This document shows, in pieces, positions 16,364-26,689 of a stretch of DNA of 58,682 nt. How positions within the stretch are numbered: the first letter of the stretch is position 1; every line of letters begins with the position of its first letter. Under the pieces are notes generated by a model that saw only the letters and a program-made list of their open reading frames with translations, was not told the origin of the DNA and made no database searches. The translations under genes and the position numbers were made by a program. Source of the stretch: Endomicrobium sp. (GTDB taxonomy: Bacteria; Elusimicrobiota; Endomicrobiia; Endomicrobiales; Endomicrobiaceae); NCBI GenBank assembly GCA_031271205.1, contig JAISWG010000011.1, positions 1 to 58,682 on the forward strand. The letters run 5' to 3'.

Positions 16364-16887
16364 CTCTGTAACCTCCCCCCCCCATAGTACCTAATGCAGC
16401 AACCCATCTAAAGGTCAACACCTACATCCCAATCTACGATCACGGAAATTATATATAAATCAGTTAATAATTGTCAACTAATCTTTTACTTGTAGAGGAG
16501 ATGTGTATTCTATACGGCAACATTTACAGCAATAGAAAGATACATACATAAATTATTACCAATCTCATTCCCATGTAGGACTTCACCATTTATGTTGATA
16601 ATTACATAAGCCTTTGGCCACCTTTTTCCATTTCCAAGTAGAAACAGAAAGCGGTGAGATTCGTATTCTTTGCCACCAACTTGACTACACATGCACATAT
16701 TATCCGTTGTGCTTTACGAAAACACAATCTATAACACACTTTCTTTGTTACATCTCATCCTTTTTATTCCCCACCCACTTTTTTAAAGTTTTTACATACA
16801 AAAAAACAGTTTTATCAATAAACAAAACAGGCTAAACTTCTTTACTATTTCAAAAAAATAAAACAAAATGTTTGTCTTGCTACAGAA
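16364..16887. other. Intergenic region upstream of rpsP
   Basis: About 520 bp between rpsP and tRNA-Ser. A 62-codon minus ORF (16510..16698) and an overlapping plus ORF (16614..16835) are open, but neither has a convincing ribosome site or a family match I recognise. They may be relics. The rpsP-proximal 100 bp is comparatively GC-rich ('gtagattgggatgtaggtg' on the minus strand) and is probably the leader of the ribosomal operon. Confidence 0.4.
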
Positions 16888-16979
16888 CGGAGGGGGAGAG
16901 ATTCGAACTCTCGATACAGACTTTTATCCGTATACCGGTTTAGCAAACCAGCGCACTAAGCCAACTATGCGACCCCTCC
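16888..16979 (-). tRNA. tRNA-Ser (anticodon GCT)
   Basis: Minus strand. The acceptor stem GGAGGGG pairs with CCCCTCC and the discriminator is G. The anticodon stem CTGGT/ACCGG encloses loop TTGCTAA, so the anticodon is GCT, reading AGC/AGU serine codons. The long variable arm (ATACGGATAAAAGTCTGTAT) is typical of serine tRNA. The T arm is GAGAG-TTCGAAT-CTCTC. CCA is not encoded. Confidence 0.93.
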
Positions 16980-17340
16980 ATTTTTAGTTTTATCTTTATT
17001 GGTTTTATTTGATGTACCGTTTATCTTTTAGTATAAACATAGCTGCAATTCACAACTTTTAAAATTTAACTATTTAACCAAATCACTTGCTACAATGTTC
17101 ACGAAGCTAATCATCTCTCGGTTAAGTATTATACAAAAAATTCTTGTCTTGTGTGCAATGCGTCAGATTATTTATTTTCAGATTTGTTAACAAAACTTAC
17201 ACAGATTTATGACGTCTTTTTGGCTTTTTCTTAAGCCTATATTAAATCATCCCAGTATATGTTTAAGATTTTACATTCATATCTATTAGTTGATATAATC
17301 TCATTTTGAAATTATGAAATGTCATTTTATGGGAGATACG
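16980..17340. other. Intergenic region between tRNA-Ser and folD
   Basis: About 360 bp between divergently read genes. It should hold the tRNA-Ser promoter (leftward) and the folD promoter (rightward, 17271-17299). No ORF or structured RNA is apparent. Confidence 0.5.
17271..17299 (+). promoter_or_regulatory. Probable folD promoter with extended -10
   Basis: TATAAT at 17294-17299 is preceded by TGA (extended -10 TGn). TTACAT at 17271-17276, exactly 17 nt upstream, is a weak -35. Transcription would start about 35 nt before the folD ATG. Confidence 0.5.
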
Positions 17341-18207
17341 ATGAAACTAATAAACGGCAAAGAAATATCAAACGGCTTAAGATTAGAAATTAAAGATCAG
17401 GTTAAAAAAATCAAACAAGAAACAGGAAATCTTCCAGGCATTGCAACAATTTTAGTGGGAAAAAATCCTGCAAGTCAAATATATATAAAATCAAAAATTA
17501 AGGCTTGCCAAGAAGTGGGGATTCAATCTTTCCACCACAATCTTGGTGAAAATTCTTCAAAAGAAAATATTATCTCTTTAATAAACAAACTAAACAAAAA
17601 CTCCGCGGTTGATGGAATTTTGCTTCAGTTACCACTTCCAAATAATAAATATACTCAAGACTGCATAAACGCAATAAATCCTTTAAAAGATATAGATGGC
17701 CTACATCCTCTTAATGCAGGTCTTTTGAATTTGTCAAAAAACTGGGATGAAATTATCAAAAAAAATATTTTAGTTTCTTGCACCCCATTAGGAATCATAT
17801 ATCTTCTTCACAAATCAAACATATCAATTGAAAGAAAAACAGCAATTGTCATTGGAAGATCTAACTTAGTTGGCAAACCTGTTTCAATGTTATTGCTTGC
17901 AAATAACGCAACGGTAATAATTGCTCACTCCAAAACTAAAAACTTAAAAAAAATATGCAAAAATGCTGACATTGTTATTGCAGCAATAGGGAACTCTAAA
18001 TTTTTAAACAAGAATTTTATAAAAGACGGAGCAACAATCATTGACGTAGGCATCAATAGAACTCCCGACGGACTATGCGGTGATGTTGACTTCAATTCTG
18101 TTAAAAACATGAATGTAACTATAACTCCTGTACCTGGTGGTGTAGGGCCAATGACAATAACAATGCTACTTGAAAATACGCTTAAAGCATTTAAAAATAG
18201 ATGCTAA
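17341..18207 (+). CDS. folD: Bifunctional methylene-THF dehydrogenase / cyclohydrolase
   Basis: 288 aa from ATG 17341 (MKLINGKEIS), preceded by GGGAGA; the track start at 17314 is too early. Motifs: 'YIKSKIKACQEVGI' (catalytic Lys region), 'DGILLQLPLP', 'PLKDIDGLHPLNAG', 'CTPLGI', 'IVIGRSNLVGKPVSMLLL' (NADP site) and 'PVPGGVGPMTITML'. It interconverts methylene-, methenyl- and formyl-THF and would process the C1 unit released by glycine cleavage. The last 49 nt of the gene are duplicated immediately behind it (18212-18260), outside the reading frame. Confidence 0.96.
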   Translation: MKLINGKEISNGLRLEIKDQVKKIKQETGNLPGIATILVGKNPASQIYIKSKIKACQEVGIQSFHHNLGENSSKENIISLINKLNKNSAVDGILLQLPLPNNKYTQDCINAINPLKDIDGLHPLNAGLLNLSKNWDEIIKKNILVSCTPLGIIYLLHKSNISIERKTAIVIGRSNLVGKPVSMLLLANNATVIIAHSKTKNLKKICKNADIVIAAIGNSKFLNKNFIKDGATIIDVGINRTPDGLCGDVDFNSVKNMNVTITPVPGGVGPMTITMLLENTLKAFKNRC

Positions 18208-18260
18208 TGACACAATAACAATGCTACTTGAAAATACGCTTAAAGCATTTAAAAATAGAT
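18154..18260 (+). repeat. Tandem duplication of the folD 3' end
   Basis: The 49-nt unit at 18154-18202 ('acaataacaatgctacttga...') recurs without a mismatch at 18212-18260, period 58 nt. The second copy lies after the folD stop. Perfect identity in non-coding DNA points to a recent event. Confidence 0.95.
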
Positions 18261-18334
18261 ATTATCTCTTATATTCTTTCAAATTCAAATTAGATGTTTA
18301 TGAATAATTAAAATTTTACTTTTTTGGAGATAAA

Positions 18335-19129
18335 ATGAACTTTGCTTTTTTGACAACATTTCTTTTTCCAATACTAGCAGGATTGATGTATTTTGTCATG
18401 GCTGTTGAAGTGAAACGTACAAGCAAATTTCGTTCAATAATGTTTGGCGATATAGGTTTTAAAAAAATTGAAGGGGCTTTTATAATGTTTGGGATTTATT
18501 TTATAACGAGACCTTTCCAAAATATTTTAGGTCCTCATCCTATGCCTCTAATAGTAAATTGTCTCCGACAATTTTTTCTGATGACTGTAATAGCCCCATC
18601 TATTCTCGTAGCTATTTTTCATTGGGTACCAACACCAAATGGAGCTCCTCGCTCGTCAAAATTTGCCTCTTATACAGTAGGAACATTAATGGGAATAATT
18701 TTTATTTTGTTAAATACTTTAGCAGTAACTGGATCTAAAATTTTGTCAATATGTGGCCCTATAACACTATACGATCCTATATGGTTTAAGTCAGTGAATC
18801 CTCCGATACAACTTATACTTATACACTTGATATGCCAATTTGTTTCTCCAGTTGGATTCTTGCTTCTCGCAGCAACATATGTAAGACACAGACGACATAA
18901 TTATCAACTTGCAAATGTTTACAATCTGATACCAACAAAGTGGAGATATCTTGAAACAAGTCTTATTATTTTTGCAAGCTCGTTTATTATTGCTGGATTA
19001 ACTACACTTTTTGGCGATTATTACACATACATATGGATTATTTACTTTGTAGGAGCTCTTGTGTCGGGTTTTTTTGAAATAAAAAGCATAAAACTTCCAC
19101 CACGAAATAGTCCAAAAGACTTGAAGTAA
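18335..19129 (+). CDS. Polytopic membrane protein of unknown function
   Basis: 264 aa with about seven hydrophobic segments: 'FAFLTTFLFPILAGLMYFVM', 'FIMFGIYFITRPF', 'FFLMTVIAPSILVAIF', 'VGTLMGIIFILLNTLAV', 'LILIHLICQFVSPVGFLLL', 'LIIFASSFIIAGL' and 'YIWIIYFVGALVSGFFE'. An interior loop contains 'RHRRHNYQLANVYNLIPTKWRYLE'. I recognise no family. ATG 18335 has GGAG at 8-10 nt upstream. It lies alone between folD and a tiny Lys-rich gene. A sensor or transporter role would be a guess. Confidence 0.7.
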   Translation: MNFAFLTTFLFPILAGLMYFVMAVEVKRTSKFRSIMFGDIGFKKIEGAFIMFGIYFITRPFQNILGPHPMPLIVNCLRQFFLMTVIAPSILVAIFHWVPTPNGAPRSSKFASYTVGTLMGIIFILLNTLAVTGSKILSICGPITLYDPIWFKSVNPPIQLILIHLICQFVSPVGFLLLAATYVRHRRHNYQLANVYNLIPTKWRYLETSLIIFASSFIIAGLTTLFGDYYTYIWIIYFVGALVSGFFEIKSIKLPPRNSPKDLK

Positions 19130-19232
19130 ATTTTATTTTTTATTAGAATGTCACCAGCTTTAAACTTTTTCCGCATTTAATGTGCGCGGGGAAATAAAAA
19201 CAAGGGATAACTTCCCAAAAGGAGAGCCGAGA

Positions 19233-19319
19233 ATGGCTTGTGGATGCGTGAAGAAAAAAGCTGTAACTAAGAAAAAGACGGTGAAGAAAAAAGCTGTAAC
19301 TAAGAAAAAGAAAAAATAA
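19233..19319 (+). CDS. 28-aa lysine-rich small protein
   Basis: Too short for the ORF track. ATG 19233 is preceded by GGAGAG at good spacing. The product begins MACGC and then consists of two near-identical blocks 'VKKKAVTKKK' ending in KKKK, about 60% lysine, resembling the AKK-type tails of bacterial histone H1-like proteins. The second block is a direct repeat of 30 nt in the DNA. A 19-bp perfect terminator hairpin follows 14 bp after the stop, so the unit RBS-ORF-terminator looks like a real, independent, well-expressed gene. Nucleic-acid binding is inference from charge. Confidence 0.7.
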   Translation: MACGCVKKKAVTKKKTVKKKAVTKKKKK

Positions 19320-19332
19320 GTTTATTTAATTA

Positions 19333-19378
19333 AAAAACACTAAACCGCTTCCATTTAATGAAGCGGTTTAGTGTTTTT
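19333..19378 (+). terminator. Strong rho-independent terminator hairpin
   Basis: A perfect 19-bp stem (AAAAACACTAAACCGCTTC with its complement) around an 8-nt loop ends in a T-run. It is placed between the 28-aa gene and the convergent serS, flanked by A-runs on one side and T-runs on the other, so it can act in both directions. Confidence 0.92.
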
Positions 19379-19492
19379 GTGACTAAAACTTTCTCAATAT
19401 TTAACATTGTTAATTTTGCGCAATTTCGGATTTTCTTTTTTTTTCTTTTTACTCAAAAGAGGAATCAGGTTTAAAATTAAGGAGCATTATTA

Positions 19493-20770
19493 TTATCTGT
19501 TTTTTTTTATTATATTAAAACCCGTGTATTTGCGAAGAACATCTGGTATTACGACAGAACCGTCTTCTTTCTGATAGTATTCAAGAATTGCAGCAAAAGT
19601 TCTGCCAACTGCAACACCAGAACCGTTTAATGTGTGTACAAATTTCTTTTTTTTGTCTTTATATTTCACTTTTGTGTTCATTCTTCTTGCCTGAAAATCT
19701 TTAAAGTTTGAACATGAAGAAATTTCCTTGTACACACCATCTCCAGCGAGCCATACTTCCAAATCATAAGTTTTTGATGATGAAAAACCTATATCGCCAC
19801 TAGATAAAAGAGAAACTCTATAAGGAAGACCCAGCAACTCCAAAACATGTCCAGCATCTAAAACAAGCGCCTCAAATTCCTCATCAGAATTTTCCGGCTT
19901 TACAAACTTTACAAGCTCTACTTTATTAAACTGATGATTTCTTATAAGTCCTTTTGTGTCTTTTCCGTAAGCACCTGCTTCCCTTCTAAAGCAAGCGGAA
20001 TAAGAAACAAATTTTCGAGGAAGGCTATCTTCATCTAAAAGTTCGTCCCTATAAATATTTGTAACTGGAATTTCTGCAGTTGATATTAAATATAACTCAT
20101 CATTAGCGCATTTAAAAGTTTCCTCGGAAAATCTAGGAAGTTGACCTGTGCCAAACATAGATTCCCTATTTACAAGATACGGAGTCATTATTTCTTTATA
20201 TCCTTTTTCTTTATGCGTATCTAAAAAGAAGGAAATAACCGCCCTTTCCAAAACACATCCTTCATTTTTCAAAACAACAAATCTTGATCCTGAAATTTTA
20301 GAAGCCGTCACAAAATCAATAATTCCAAGCTTTTCTCCTATTTCCCAATGGTATTTTGATTTGAAAAAAGTTTTTTTAGGTTCACCACCGATATATCTAA
20401 TAATTTTATTATCTCTTTCGTCTTTTCCGACAGGAACGCTTGAGTCAGGAATATTTGGAAGTTCTAGTAAAAAATCTTTTATATGATTTTTCAAAAACAA
20501 AAGATGTTTTTCATGTTCTTGAATTAAATCTCTTATTTCATTCATTTCTTCAAGCACTTCAGGTAGAGGTTCTTTTCCTTCTCTCTTAAGCTTGCCGACT
20601 TCTTCAGAAACTTTATTTCTTTTTAATCTTAACCTTTCATTTTCGTTTATAATAAACTTTCTTTCATCATCCCACTTTAAAAGTTCAGTAAAATCTATTT
20701 CTTTGTTCCTAGTTAATATAGCTCGTTTTACAGCTTCAGGGTTTTCTCTAATAACTTTGATATCTAACAT
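19493..20770 (-). CDS. serS: Seryl-tRNA synthetase
   Basis: 425 aa class II synthetase. The N-terminal antiparallel coiled coil (~30-100) binds the long variable arm of tRNA-Ser. The core has motif 2 '[13 protein letters not shown]' preceded by '[18 protein letters not shown]', then '[16 protein letters not shown]' and motif 3 '[21 protein letters not shown]'. The matching tRNA-Ser(GCT) lies 2.5 kb away. It is 17 bp downstream of dnaE on the same strand, so the two are probably cotranscribed. Confidence 0.97.
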   Translation of the reverse strand: MLDIKVIRENPEAVKRAILTRNKEIDFTELLKWDDERKFIINENERLRLKRNKVSEEVGKLKREGKEPLPEVLEEMNEIRDLIQEHEKHLLFLKNHIKDFLLELPNIPDSSVPVGKDERDNKIIRYIGGEPKKTFFKSKYHWEIGEKLGIIDFVTASKISGSRFVVLKNEGCVLERAVISFFLDTHKEKGYKEIMTPYLVNRESMFGTGQLPRFSEETFKCANDELYLISTAEIPVTNIYRDELLDEDSLPRKFVSYSACFRREAGAYGKDTKGLIRNHQFNKVELVKFVKPENSDEEFEALVLDAGHVLELLGLPYRVSLLSSGDIGFSSSKTYDLEVWLAGDGVYKEISSCSNFKDFQARRMNTKVKYKDKKKKFVHTLNGSGVAVGRTFAAILEYYQKEDGSVVIPDVLRKYTGFNIIKKNR

Positions 20771-20786
20771 TTTTTCTCCATATAAC

Positions 20787-23700
20787 TTAATTGGAATGTC
20801 TCAGTTCAACAGAATTTTTTATGCCAATAGTCGCTTCTGCATCATTTATAAAGTTATCTGAACAATCGACAAAATACGCAGTTTCTATTGAAAAGTTTTC
20901 GTGCAAAGCATTTTCTAAGTCAATATAAACTTTTGCTTTGCCTTTATTAGAACTAAAAAAATTTTTTAAATTTTCGCTTAAAACATCATTGTACATTGCT
21001 GTTGAAAGTCTTATATGAACTTCACCAGAATTTTGTGGAGATTTCTTTTTTACCTCATCTATAGTTATAATATCTTCAACTATTATTTCAGACTGCCCAT
21101 GTGCACTCATCAGCCGACCTTTTACTACGATAATATTATTTTGCGTTAAATAAGCTTCAAATCTTTCAAAAACTTTAGGGAACAGAACTGCGTCTATACT
21201 ACCATACAAGTCTTCTATTTTAATTCTTGCATACTGCTCTTTTTTAGCTTTTGATATAAATTTTTTAATTGAAACTATCATACCTACAACACGTATAATC
21301 TTAATTATTTTAAGGTCAACATTTTCTTTAGGCTCCGGGAGTTTATCTAATCTATAATTAGAATAAGCTATTATTTCTCCCTCCATTAAAGCAAGAGGAT
21401 GCCCTGAAAGATAAAACCCCAAAACTTCTTTTTCGTATTCCAAAGCTTTAAAAATATCCAAAGATTTCACTTTTTGCAATGACGACACACCAATCATAGT
21501 TTCGATGTTGTCAAATAAAAAACCCTGAGTTGATTCTTTCTCTCTCTTTATTTTTGCAGCTTTATCAACCGACAAATCTATGCTTTGCAGCAAACTTGAT
21601 CTTGTTTCAAGTTTTTCAGAACCAAAAGAATCAAAAGCTCCAGCTTTTGCAAGGCATTCAAAAGCTTTTTTATTAGTAGATTTTAAATCTATTCTCTGTA
21701 AAAAATCATCCCAATCTTTAAATTTGACCTTTTTACCATTAACCAACCTTGCCTGTTCTATAGACTGTGTTAGACCCTCTCCTATGTTTTTAATAGCAAG
21801 AAGTCCAAAACGTATATCTGGACCATCTATTTTGAATTGTCCATAAGAGTGTTGAATATCAGGTGGTAGTACTTTAATGCCAAACAATGCTGCATCATTT
21901 AAATACATTGCAAGTTTACTTTCTTCATTATCTTTTACGGCCGAGCGGCCGATTTCGCTGTTAAGCAAGGCTGTTAAATACTCCAGAGGATAATTTGCTT
22001 TTAAATACGCAGTTCTGTAAGACATCACACCGTAAGCTGCAGAATGTGACTTGTTAAATCCGTATCCTGCAAAAGCTACGATATTATTAAAAACTTTTTC
22101 AGAAATTTTTTTATCTATGCCTTTTGCTTTGGCACCATTTATAAACTTTTCTCTTTGTTTCTCAATAACCTCAGGATTTTTTTTACTCATCGCTTTGCGA
22201 AGGCTATCTGCTTCCCCTGGCGTAAAACCAGCCATAGCAACAGACATCTTCATAACTTGCTCCTGATATAAAATAACGCCATAAGTATTTTTTAATATAG
22301 GTTCTTGCAATGAATGGGCGTAAATAATCGGCGTTTTACCATGTTTTCTATTTACAAAATCGTCCAACATTCCCGAACCCATAGGACCTGGTCTGTGCAA
22401 AGCTATCAAAGCAACGATATCGTCAATATTGTTAGGTTTTAGCTTTCTTATCAATTCTCTCATACCTTTACTTTCAAGCTGAAACACTCCCATAGTTTTT
22501 GCTTCATTGAGAAGTTTATAAGATTGCTCATCATCTAAGGGCATGTTGTCTAAATCAAAATTAGATTTTTTCTTGCGGATAAATTTTACACACTCATCAA
22601 TAATAGTAAGTGTCCTAAGTCCTAAAAAATCAACCTTTAAAAGACCAAGCCGAGGCAATACTACTCCATCATACTGAGTAGTGATAATATTTTTTGAACC
22701 TTTTGAAAGCGGCGAATAATTAGTTATTTCTTCATTGGCTATAACCATACCGGCAGCATGTACTCCCGTATGCCTTTTAAGACCTTCTAGTTTTTGCGAA
22801 GTCTCTATAAGGTTTGCAATGCGCTCATCAGCTTTTACAAGTTTTATAAGATCTGCAGAAGATTCCAAAGCTTCGGCAATACTTACGTTTTGTGGAACAA
22901 GTTTAGCTATATTGTTTGACTCCGTCGGTGTAAATCCCATAACTCTTGCGACATCTTTTATAACAAGTCTGGACTGCATTGATCCAAACGTTATAATCTG
23001 CGCACATTTTTCTTTGCCATATTTGTGACGAACATATTCTATAACCTGCTCTCTACCTGAATCTGCAAAATCTATATCCAAATCTGGCATTGAACGTCTA
23101 TCTGGATTTAAAAATCTTTCAAACAACAAATCATATTTTAAAGGACAAATATCAGTAATACCTAACGTGTAAGCAACCATTGAACCTGCACCTGAACCTC
23201 TTCCCGGACCTACGGGAATCCCATTATCTTTCGCATATTTTATGAAGTCTGAAACTATTAAAAAGTATGATGCAAAACCCATTTCGTTAATAACGGAAAG
23301 CTCGTGTTTTAATCTGTCTTCTTGTTCAGAACCAACGTTTCTGTATCTTTTTATAAGACCCTGACTGCACAAACTTTCTAAATATTCTGAGTCAGACTTG
23401 TATTTCAATGGTACAGGAAACTGCGGTAAAAGCAGATTATCCATATCTATTTCAACATTACATTTTTCGGCAATTTCCAAAGTAGTTTTTAAAGATCGAG
23501 GAATATGCTCAAATGTCTTTGCCATATCCTCAGCACTACGATAATAAAACAGGTCTGAGTCAAACTTTAATCTTTTAGAATCGTTTAACATCCTACCTGT
23601 ACCTATGCAAAGCAAAATATCATGAGTTTTAGCATCTGATTTTCTTAAGAAATGACAATCATTTGTAGCAACGAGCGGAATTGCTATTTTTTTTGAAAGT

Positions 23701-24314
23701 TCAAGAAGATTAGGTATTATTTTTTTTTGCTCTTTAAGCCCATTATCCATAATTTCTAAATAGAAATTATCTTTTTCAAAAATATCTCTATACTCTAACG
23801 CTGCTTTTTTTGCTTTATCAAAATTTCCTTTAAGCAAAAAAGCAGCAATTTCTCCCGCCAAACATCCTGAAAGAGCAATGATCCCCTTATTATATTTTCT
23901 CAGCACTTCCTTATCTACACGAGGCTTATAATAAAAACCTTCGGTAAAACCAATGCTTACTATACGCATAAGATTCTGATAACCTTCAAAATCTTTGGCA
24001 AGTAGCGTTAAATGGTTGTAATTTCTACCATTTTCGACATTTTTATCTATATTTTTATCAAAACGAGATTTCAGAGCTACGTATACCTCACAGCCAAGTA
24101 TAGGTTTTATACCACTCTGTTTTGCAGCCCAATAAAATTCTATAGCCCCATACATGTTGCCGTGATCAGTAATAGCAAGAGCCGACATTTTATATTCTTT
24201 AGCAATTAAATCAAAAAGTTCACCTGGTTTTCCTTTATCGTTACTCAATCTACACGCGCCATCAAGAAGAGAATACTCGGTATGGTTGTGCAAATGCACA
24301 AATTCTGCAGCCAT
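20787..24314 (-). CDS. dnaE: DNA polymerase III alpha subunit (DnaE)
   Basis: 1175 aa from ATG 24314 ([20 protein letters not shown]). The three extra residues of the track start are unlikely. Order: PHP domain ('[13 protein letters not shown]', '[12 protein letters not shown]'), palm and catalytic aspartates ('[20 protein letters not shown]'), '[16 protein letters not shown]', thumb/fingers ('LHRPGPM', 'VILYQEQVM', '[13 protein letters not shown]'), helix-hairpin-helix and an OB fold near 990-1090 ('[13 protein letters not shown]'). It is the replicative polymerase, DnaE1 type. The first gene of dnaE-serS. A 48-nt dispersed repeat lies about 155 bp upstream. Confidence 0.97.
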   Translation of the reverse strand: MAAEFVHLHNHTEYSLLDGACRLSNDKGKPGELFDLIAKEYKMSALAITDHGNMYGAIEFYWAAKQSGIKPILGCEVYVALKSRFDKNIDKNVENGRNYNHLTLLAKDFEGYQNLMRIVSIGFTEGFYYKPRVDKEVLRKYNKGIIALSGCLAGEIAAFLLKGNFDKAKKAALEYRDIFEKDNFYLEIMDNGLKEQKKIIPNLLELSKKIAIPLVATNDCHFLRKSDAKTHDILLCIGTGRMLNDSKRLKFDSDLFYYRSAEDMAKTFEHIPRSLKTTLEIAEKCNVEIDMDNLLLPQFPVPLKYKSDSEYLESLCSQGLIKRYRNVGSEQEDRLKHELSVINEMGFASYFLIVSDFIKYAKDNGIPVGPGRGSGAGSMVAYTLGITDICPLKYDLLFERFLNPDRRSMPDLDIDFADSGREQVIEYVRHKYGKEKCAQIITFGSMQSRLVIKDVARVMGFTPTESNNIAKLVPQNVSIAEALESSADLIKLVKADERIANLIETSQKLEGLKRHTGVHAAGMVIANEEITNYSPLSKGSKNIITTQYDGVVLPRLGLLKVDFLGLRTLTIIDECVKFIRKKKSNFDLDNMPLDDEQSYKLLNEAKTMGVFQLESKGMRELIRKLKPNNIDDIVALIALHRPGPMGSGMLDDFVNRKHGKTPIIYAHSLQEPILKNTYGVILYQEQVMKMSVAMAGFTPGEADSLRKAMSKKNPEVIEKQREKFINGAKAKGIDKKISEKVFNNIVAFAGYGFNKSHSAAYGVMSYRTAYLKANYPLEYLTALLNSEIGRSAVKDNEESKLAMYLNDAALFGIKVLPPDIQHSYGQFKIDGPDIRFGLLAIKNIGEGLTQSIEQARLVNGKKVKFKDWDDFLQRIDLKSTNKKAFECLAKAGAFDSFGSEKLETRSSLLQSIDLSVDKAAKIKREKESTQGFLFDNIETMIGVSSLQKVKSLDIFKALEYEKEVLGFYLSGHPLALMEGEIIAYSNYRLDKLPEPKENVDLKIIKIIRVVGMIVSIKKFISKAKKEQYARIKIEDLYGSIDAVLFPKVFERFEAYLTQNNIIVVKGRLMSAHGQSEIIVEDIITIDEVKKKSPQNSGEVHIRLSTAMYNDVLSENLKNFFSSNKGKAKVYIDLENALHENFSIETAYFVDCSDNFINDAEATIGIKNSVELRHSN

Positions 24315-25123
24315 AACAAACACCTGTTTTTTAAGATTTTATAACTTAAGATATCCATTATATCATTTTGTGTTATTATTACCATTTATCATTAAAAACT
24401 CCATAACACCACTTAACTTTTTTGACATATCTATTATAACGAGGATATTACTTTATATCTAAACTTATAAACCTAAGCACATCGTTTTTATGTCCCCTAA
24501 AAGAAAAAAGAAATTTCTAGATACTTAGCTATATTATAAAAATATATCAACAAATATCTACAACTAATTATTTCTTTATATAAATCCATCTTTTCCAGAA
24601 ATACTAGAATAACATATATACTTATATGTATTCATCAGTTAGAACTATTTTTAAAGAATTTTAATATAGCTCAAATCAAAGAACTATATCAAAAGCTCAT
24701 TTTTTAAACTAATTAGAAGTACCGCCAAAATCCCAAAGATTTTGTAATATAGCCTATTATGAAGTCAAATATTAACAAAATAGGTTCAGACGCAAGAATA
24801 TTTATACAAGAAAAAACTTATAAACGAATACTACCTTATAGCAAATCCATGATTTTCTATATGTCGCATAAATTAACGCTTGAAATAAGCAAAAGTTATT
24901 AAAACAAGAGTTTTCTATAATTTTCAATATGAAAAGAAAGTAAAACATAAATCAAAAAAATAACTTTCAGCTGTTTTAACAACTCGGTAACATGTCATTT
25001 GTTATTGTTTTGATTTTTTCTTATCAGATATTCTTTTTCTTGATAAGACAAACAAAACTATGCTAGCATCTTCTGTAAAAATTTAAAACTGCTGCATCGG
25101 AAATAAATTAATAGGACTTTAAA
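24315..25123. other. Intergenic region between divergent dnaE and cls
   Basis: About 810 bp, very AT-rich. It holds the second copy of the 48-nt repeat (24469-24516) and an open 47-codon frame at 24759-24902 (MKSNINKIGSDARIF...) without a ribosome site. I take the latter as a chance ORF or gene relic. Possible promoter for cls: TTGATA around 25040 with an AT-rich -10 near TAGCAT, weak. No RNA gene is recognised. Confidence 0.45.
24469..24516 (-). repeat. 48-nt dispersed repeat, copy 2
   Basis: 46/48 identical to 14128-14175, in the same orientation and at a similar distance upstream of a minus-strand gene (dnaE). It has the same AGGGGACAT...ATG arrangement on the minus strand. Confidence 0.75.
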
Positions 25124-26581
25124 ATGATTGTAAAAATATTTTCAAGCCTTATCAACCATGATTTTCACACTGTCATAGCGATTGGAATTTACATTGCATT
25201 GGCTTTTGGAACAAGTGCACACATACTGCTACACAAAAATGATGTTAGAAGCGCAACAGGTTGGATAGCATTAGTTTTTTTATCGCCATTTATTGGAACT
25301 ATCCTTTATATTTTTCTTGGAATCAACAGAGTAAAAAGAAAAGGTAGCCGCTTAAGAAAAAAAATAAACTTGCTAGAAAAATATTCTTATGAAATAATAA
25401 ATAATATTTTTGAAAACTTGCCTATAAACTACAAACAATTCATAACATTTGGACATAACATATATCCTCAAGCGTTTGCTTTTAGCAACTCTGTTGAACC
25501 TTTGCAAAACGGCATTGAGGCTTATCCTAAAATGTTAAAAGCTATAAAAAGCGCAAAGAAAGAGGTTTTAATTTCAAGCTATATATTTGATTACGATAGT
25601 GAAACAATTAAATTCATTGATGCTTTTAAAACTGCCGTTAAAAATGGGGCTTCTGTAAAAGTTTTAGTAGATGGTATTGGAACTTTAAAATTTTTCCACC
25701 GTTCCATAGAGAAAAGGTTATCCAAGATACATGGTGTTGAATGCGGAGTATTTTTGCCACCACATATTCCTATATCTATACCTTTTGTAAACCTACGAAA
25801 CCATAGAAAAATAATGATAATTGACGGAAAGACTGCATTTTTTGGAGGCATGAACCTTTCAAAAAAAAATGTTTTTACGCACAATTTAAAAGATGGAATC
25901 TTAGATATAACATTCGAAGTTAAAGGTTCAGTTATAGAACAAATGGTAGAAATTTTTGAAGATGACTGGGAATTTGCCGTAGGTATAAAATTTCAATCTT
26001 TTGCAAGGACCGTTAATCAGACCAAAGAAGGAACAATTCCAGTAAGAATTATTCCTGACGGTCCTGACAATAAACATGGAATAATAGAGCTTATAATTAC
26101 AGGGGCGATAAATGCTGCTGTAAGAAAAATTCTTATAGTAACTCCGTATTTCCTTCCAGAAAATAATATTTTAACTGCAATTGAAATGGCAGCAATGAAA
26201 GATATTGATATAGAAATAATAATACCGGAAAAAAGCGATCATAAAATTTTAAATTATGCTGTTGAGTCAAATTTTTTGCGATTGATAGAAAGCGGGGTAA
26301 AAATATATCGTACACCTTGTCCTTTTGATCACAGCAAGATTTTTATAGTTGACAACGAATGGATATTTGTAGGTTCAGCAAATTGGGACGAGAGAAGTTT
26401 TAGACTTAACTTTGAATCTAACATGGAAATATTCAGCAAAAGCTTGGCAAAAAGACTCACCGAGATTGCAGAAGAAAAGAAGAAAAACGCCAAACTTACA
26501 ACTGCTTATGAATGTAAGCATTTGCCATTTTTAAAACGTGTTAGAAATAATGCCTACAGATTGTTGACGCCTTACAGTTAA
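25124..26581 (+). CDS. cls: Cardiolipin synthase (phospholipase D family)
   Basis: 485 aa. Two N-terminal membrane segments (PLDc_N: 'AIGIYIALAFGTSAHILL', 'WIALVFLSPFIGTILYIFLG') are followed by two PLD domains. Both HKD motifs are intact: 'NHRKIMIIDGKTAFFGGMN' and 'FDHSKIFIVDNEWIFVGSAN'. It condenses two phosphatidylglycerols (or PG and PE) to cardiolipin in the inner membrane. ATG 25124 is preceded by AGGACTTT. It stands alone, convergent with the deacetylase gene. Confidence 0.93.
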   Translation: MIVKIFSSLINHDFHTVIAIGIYIALAFGTSAHILLHKNDVRSATGWIALVFLSPFIGTILYIFLGINRVKRKGSRLRKKINLLEKYSYEIINNIFENLPINYKQFITFGHNIYPQAFAFSNSVEPLQNGIEAYPKMLKAIKSAKKEVLISSYIFDYDSETIKFIDAFKTAVKNGASVKVLVDGIGTLKFFHRSIEKRLSKIHGVECGVFLPPHIPISIPFVNLRNHRKIMIIDGKTAFFGGMNLSKKNVFTHNLKDGILDITFEVKGSVIEQMVEIFEDDWEFAVGIKFQSFARTVNQTKEGTIPVRIIPDGPDNKHGIIELIITGAINAAVRKILIVTPYFLPENNILTAIEMAAMKDIDIEIIIPEKSDHKILNYAVESNFLRLIESGVKIYRTPCPFDHSKIFIVDNEWIFVGSANWDERSFRLNFESNMEIFSKSLAKRLTEIAEEKKKNAKLTTAYECKHLPFLKRVRNNAYRLLTPYS

Positions 26582-26689
26582 ATTATTTCAAATTTAGCTT
26601 TTACGCACATTATCTAGTAGTTTCACAAAATTTGCAATAAGACGTTTGACTATATAAATAAACCTCTCAAATCCAAATTTAAAAATCTA

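Noticed and set aside
16400-16500. Possible SRP RNA or other structured RNA upstream of rpsP
   Set aside because: The GC-rich patch lacks the GGAAGGAAGCAG-type SRP core. More likely the operon leader.
16510-16835. Overlapping ORFs upstream of rpsP on both strands
   Set aside because: No ribosome site, no recognisable domain, and each is interrupted in related frames. Treated as chance or relic.
24759-24902. 47-codon ORF between dnaE and cls
   Set aside because: Lacks a ribosome site and a recognisable family. Kept only as a note in the intergenic entry.
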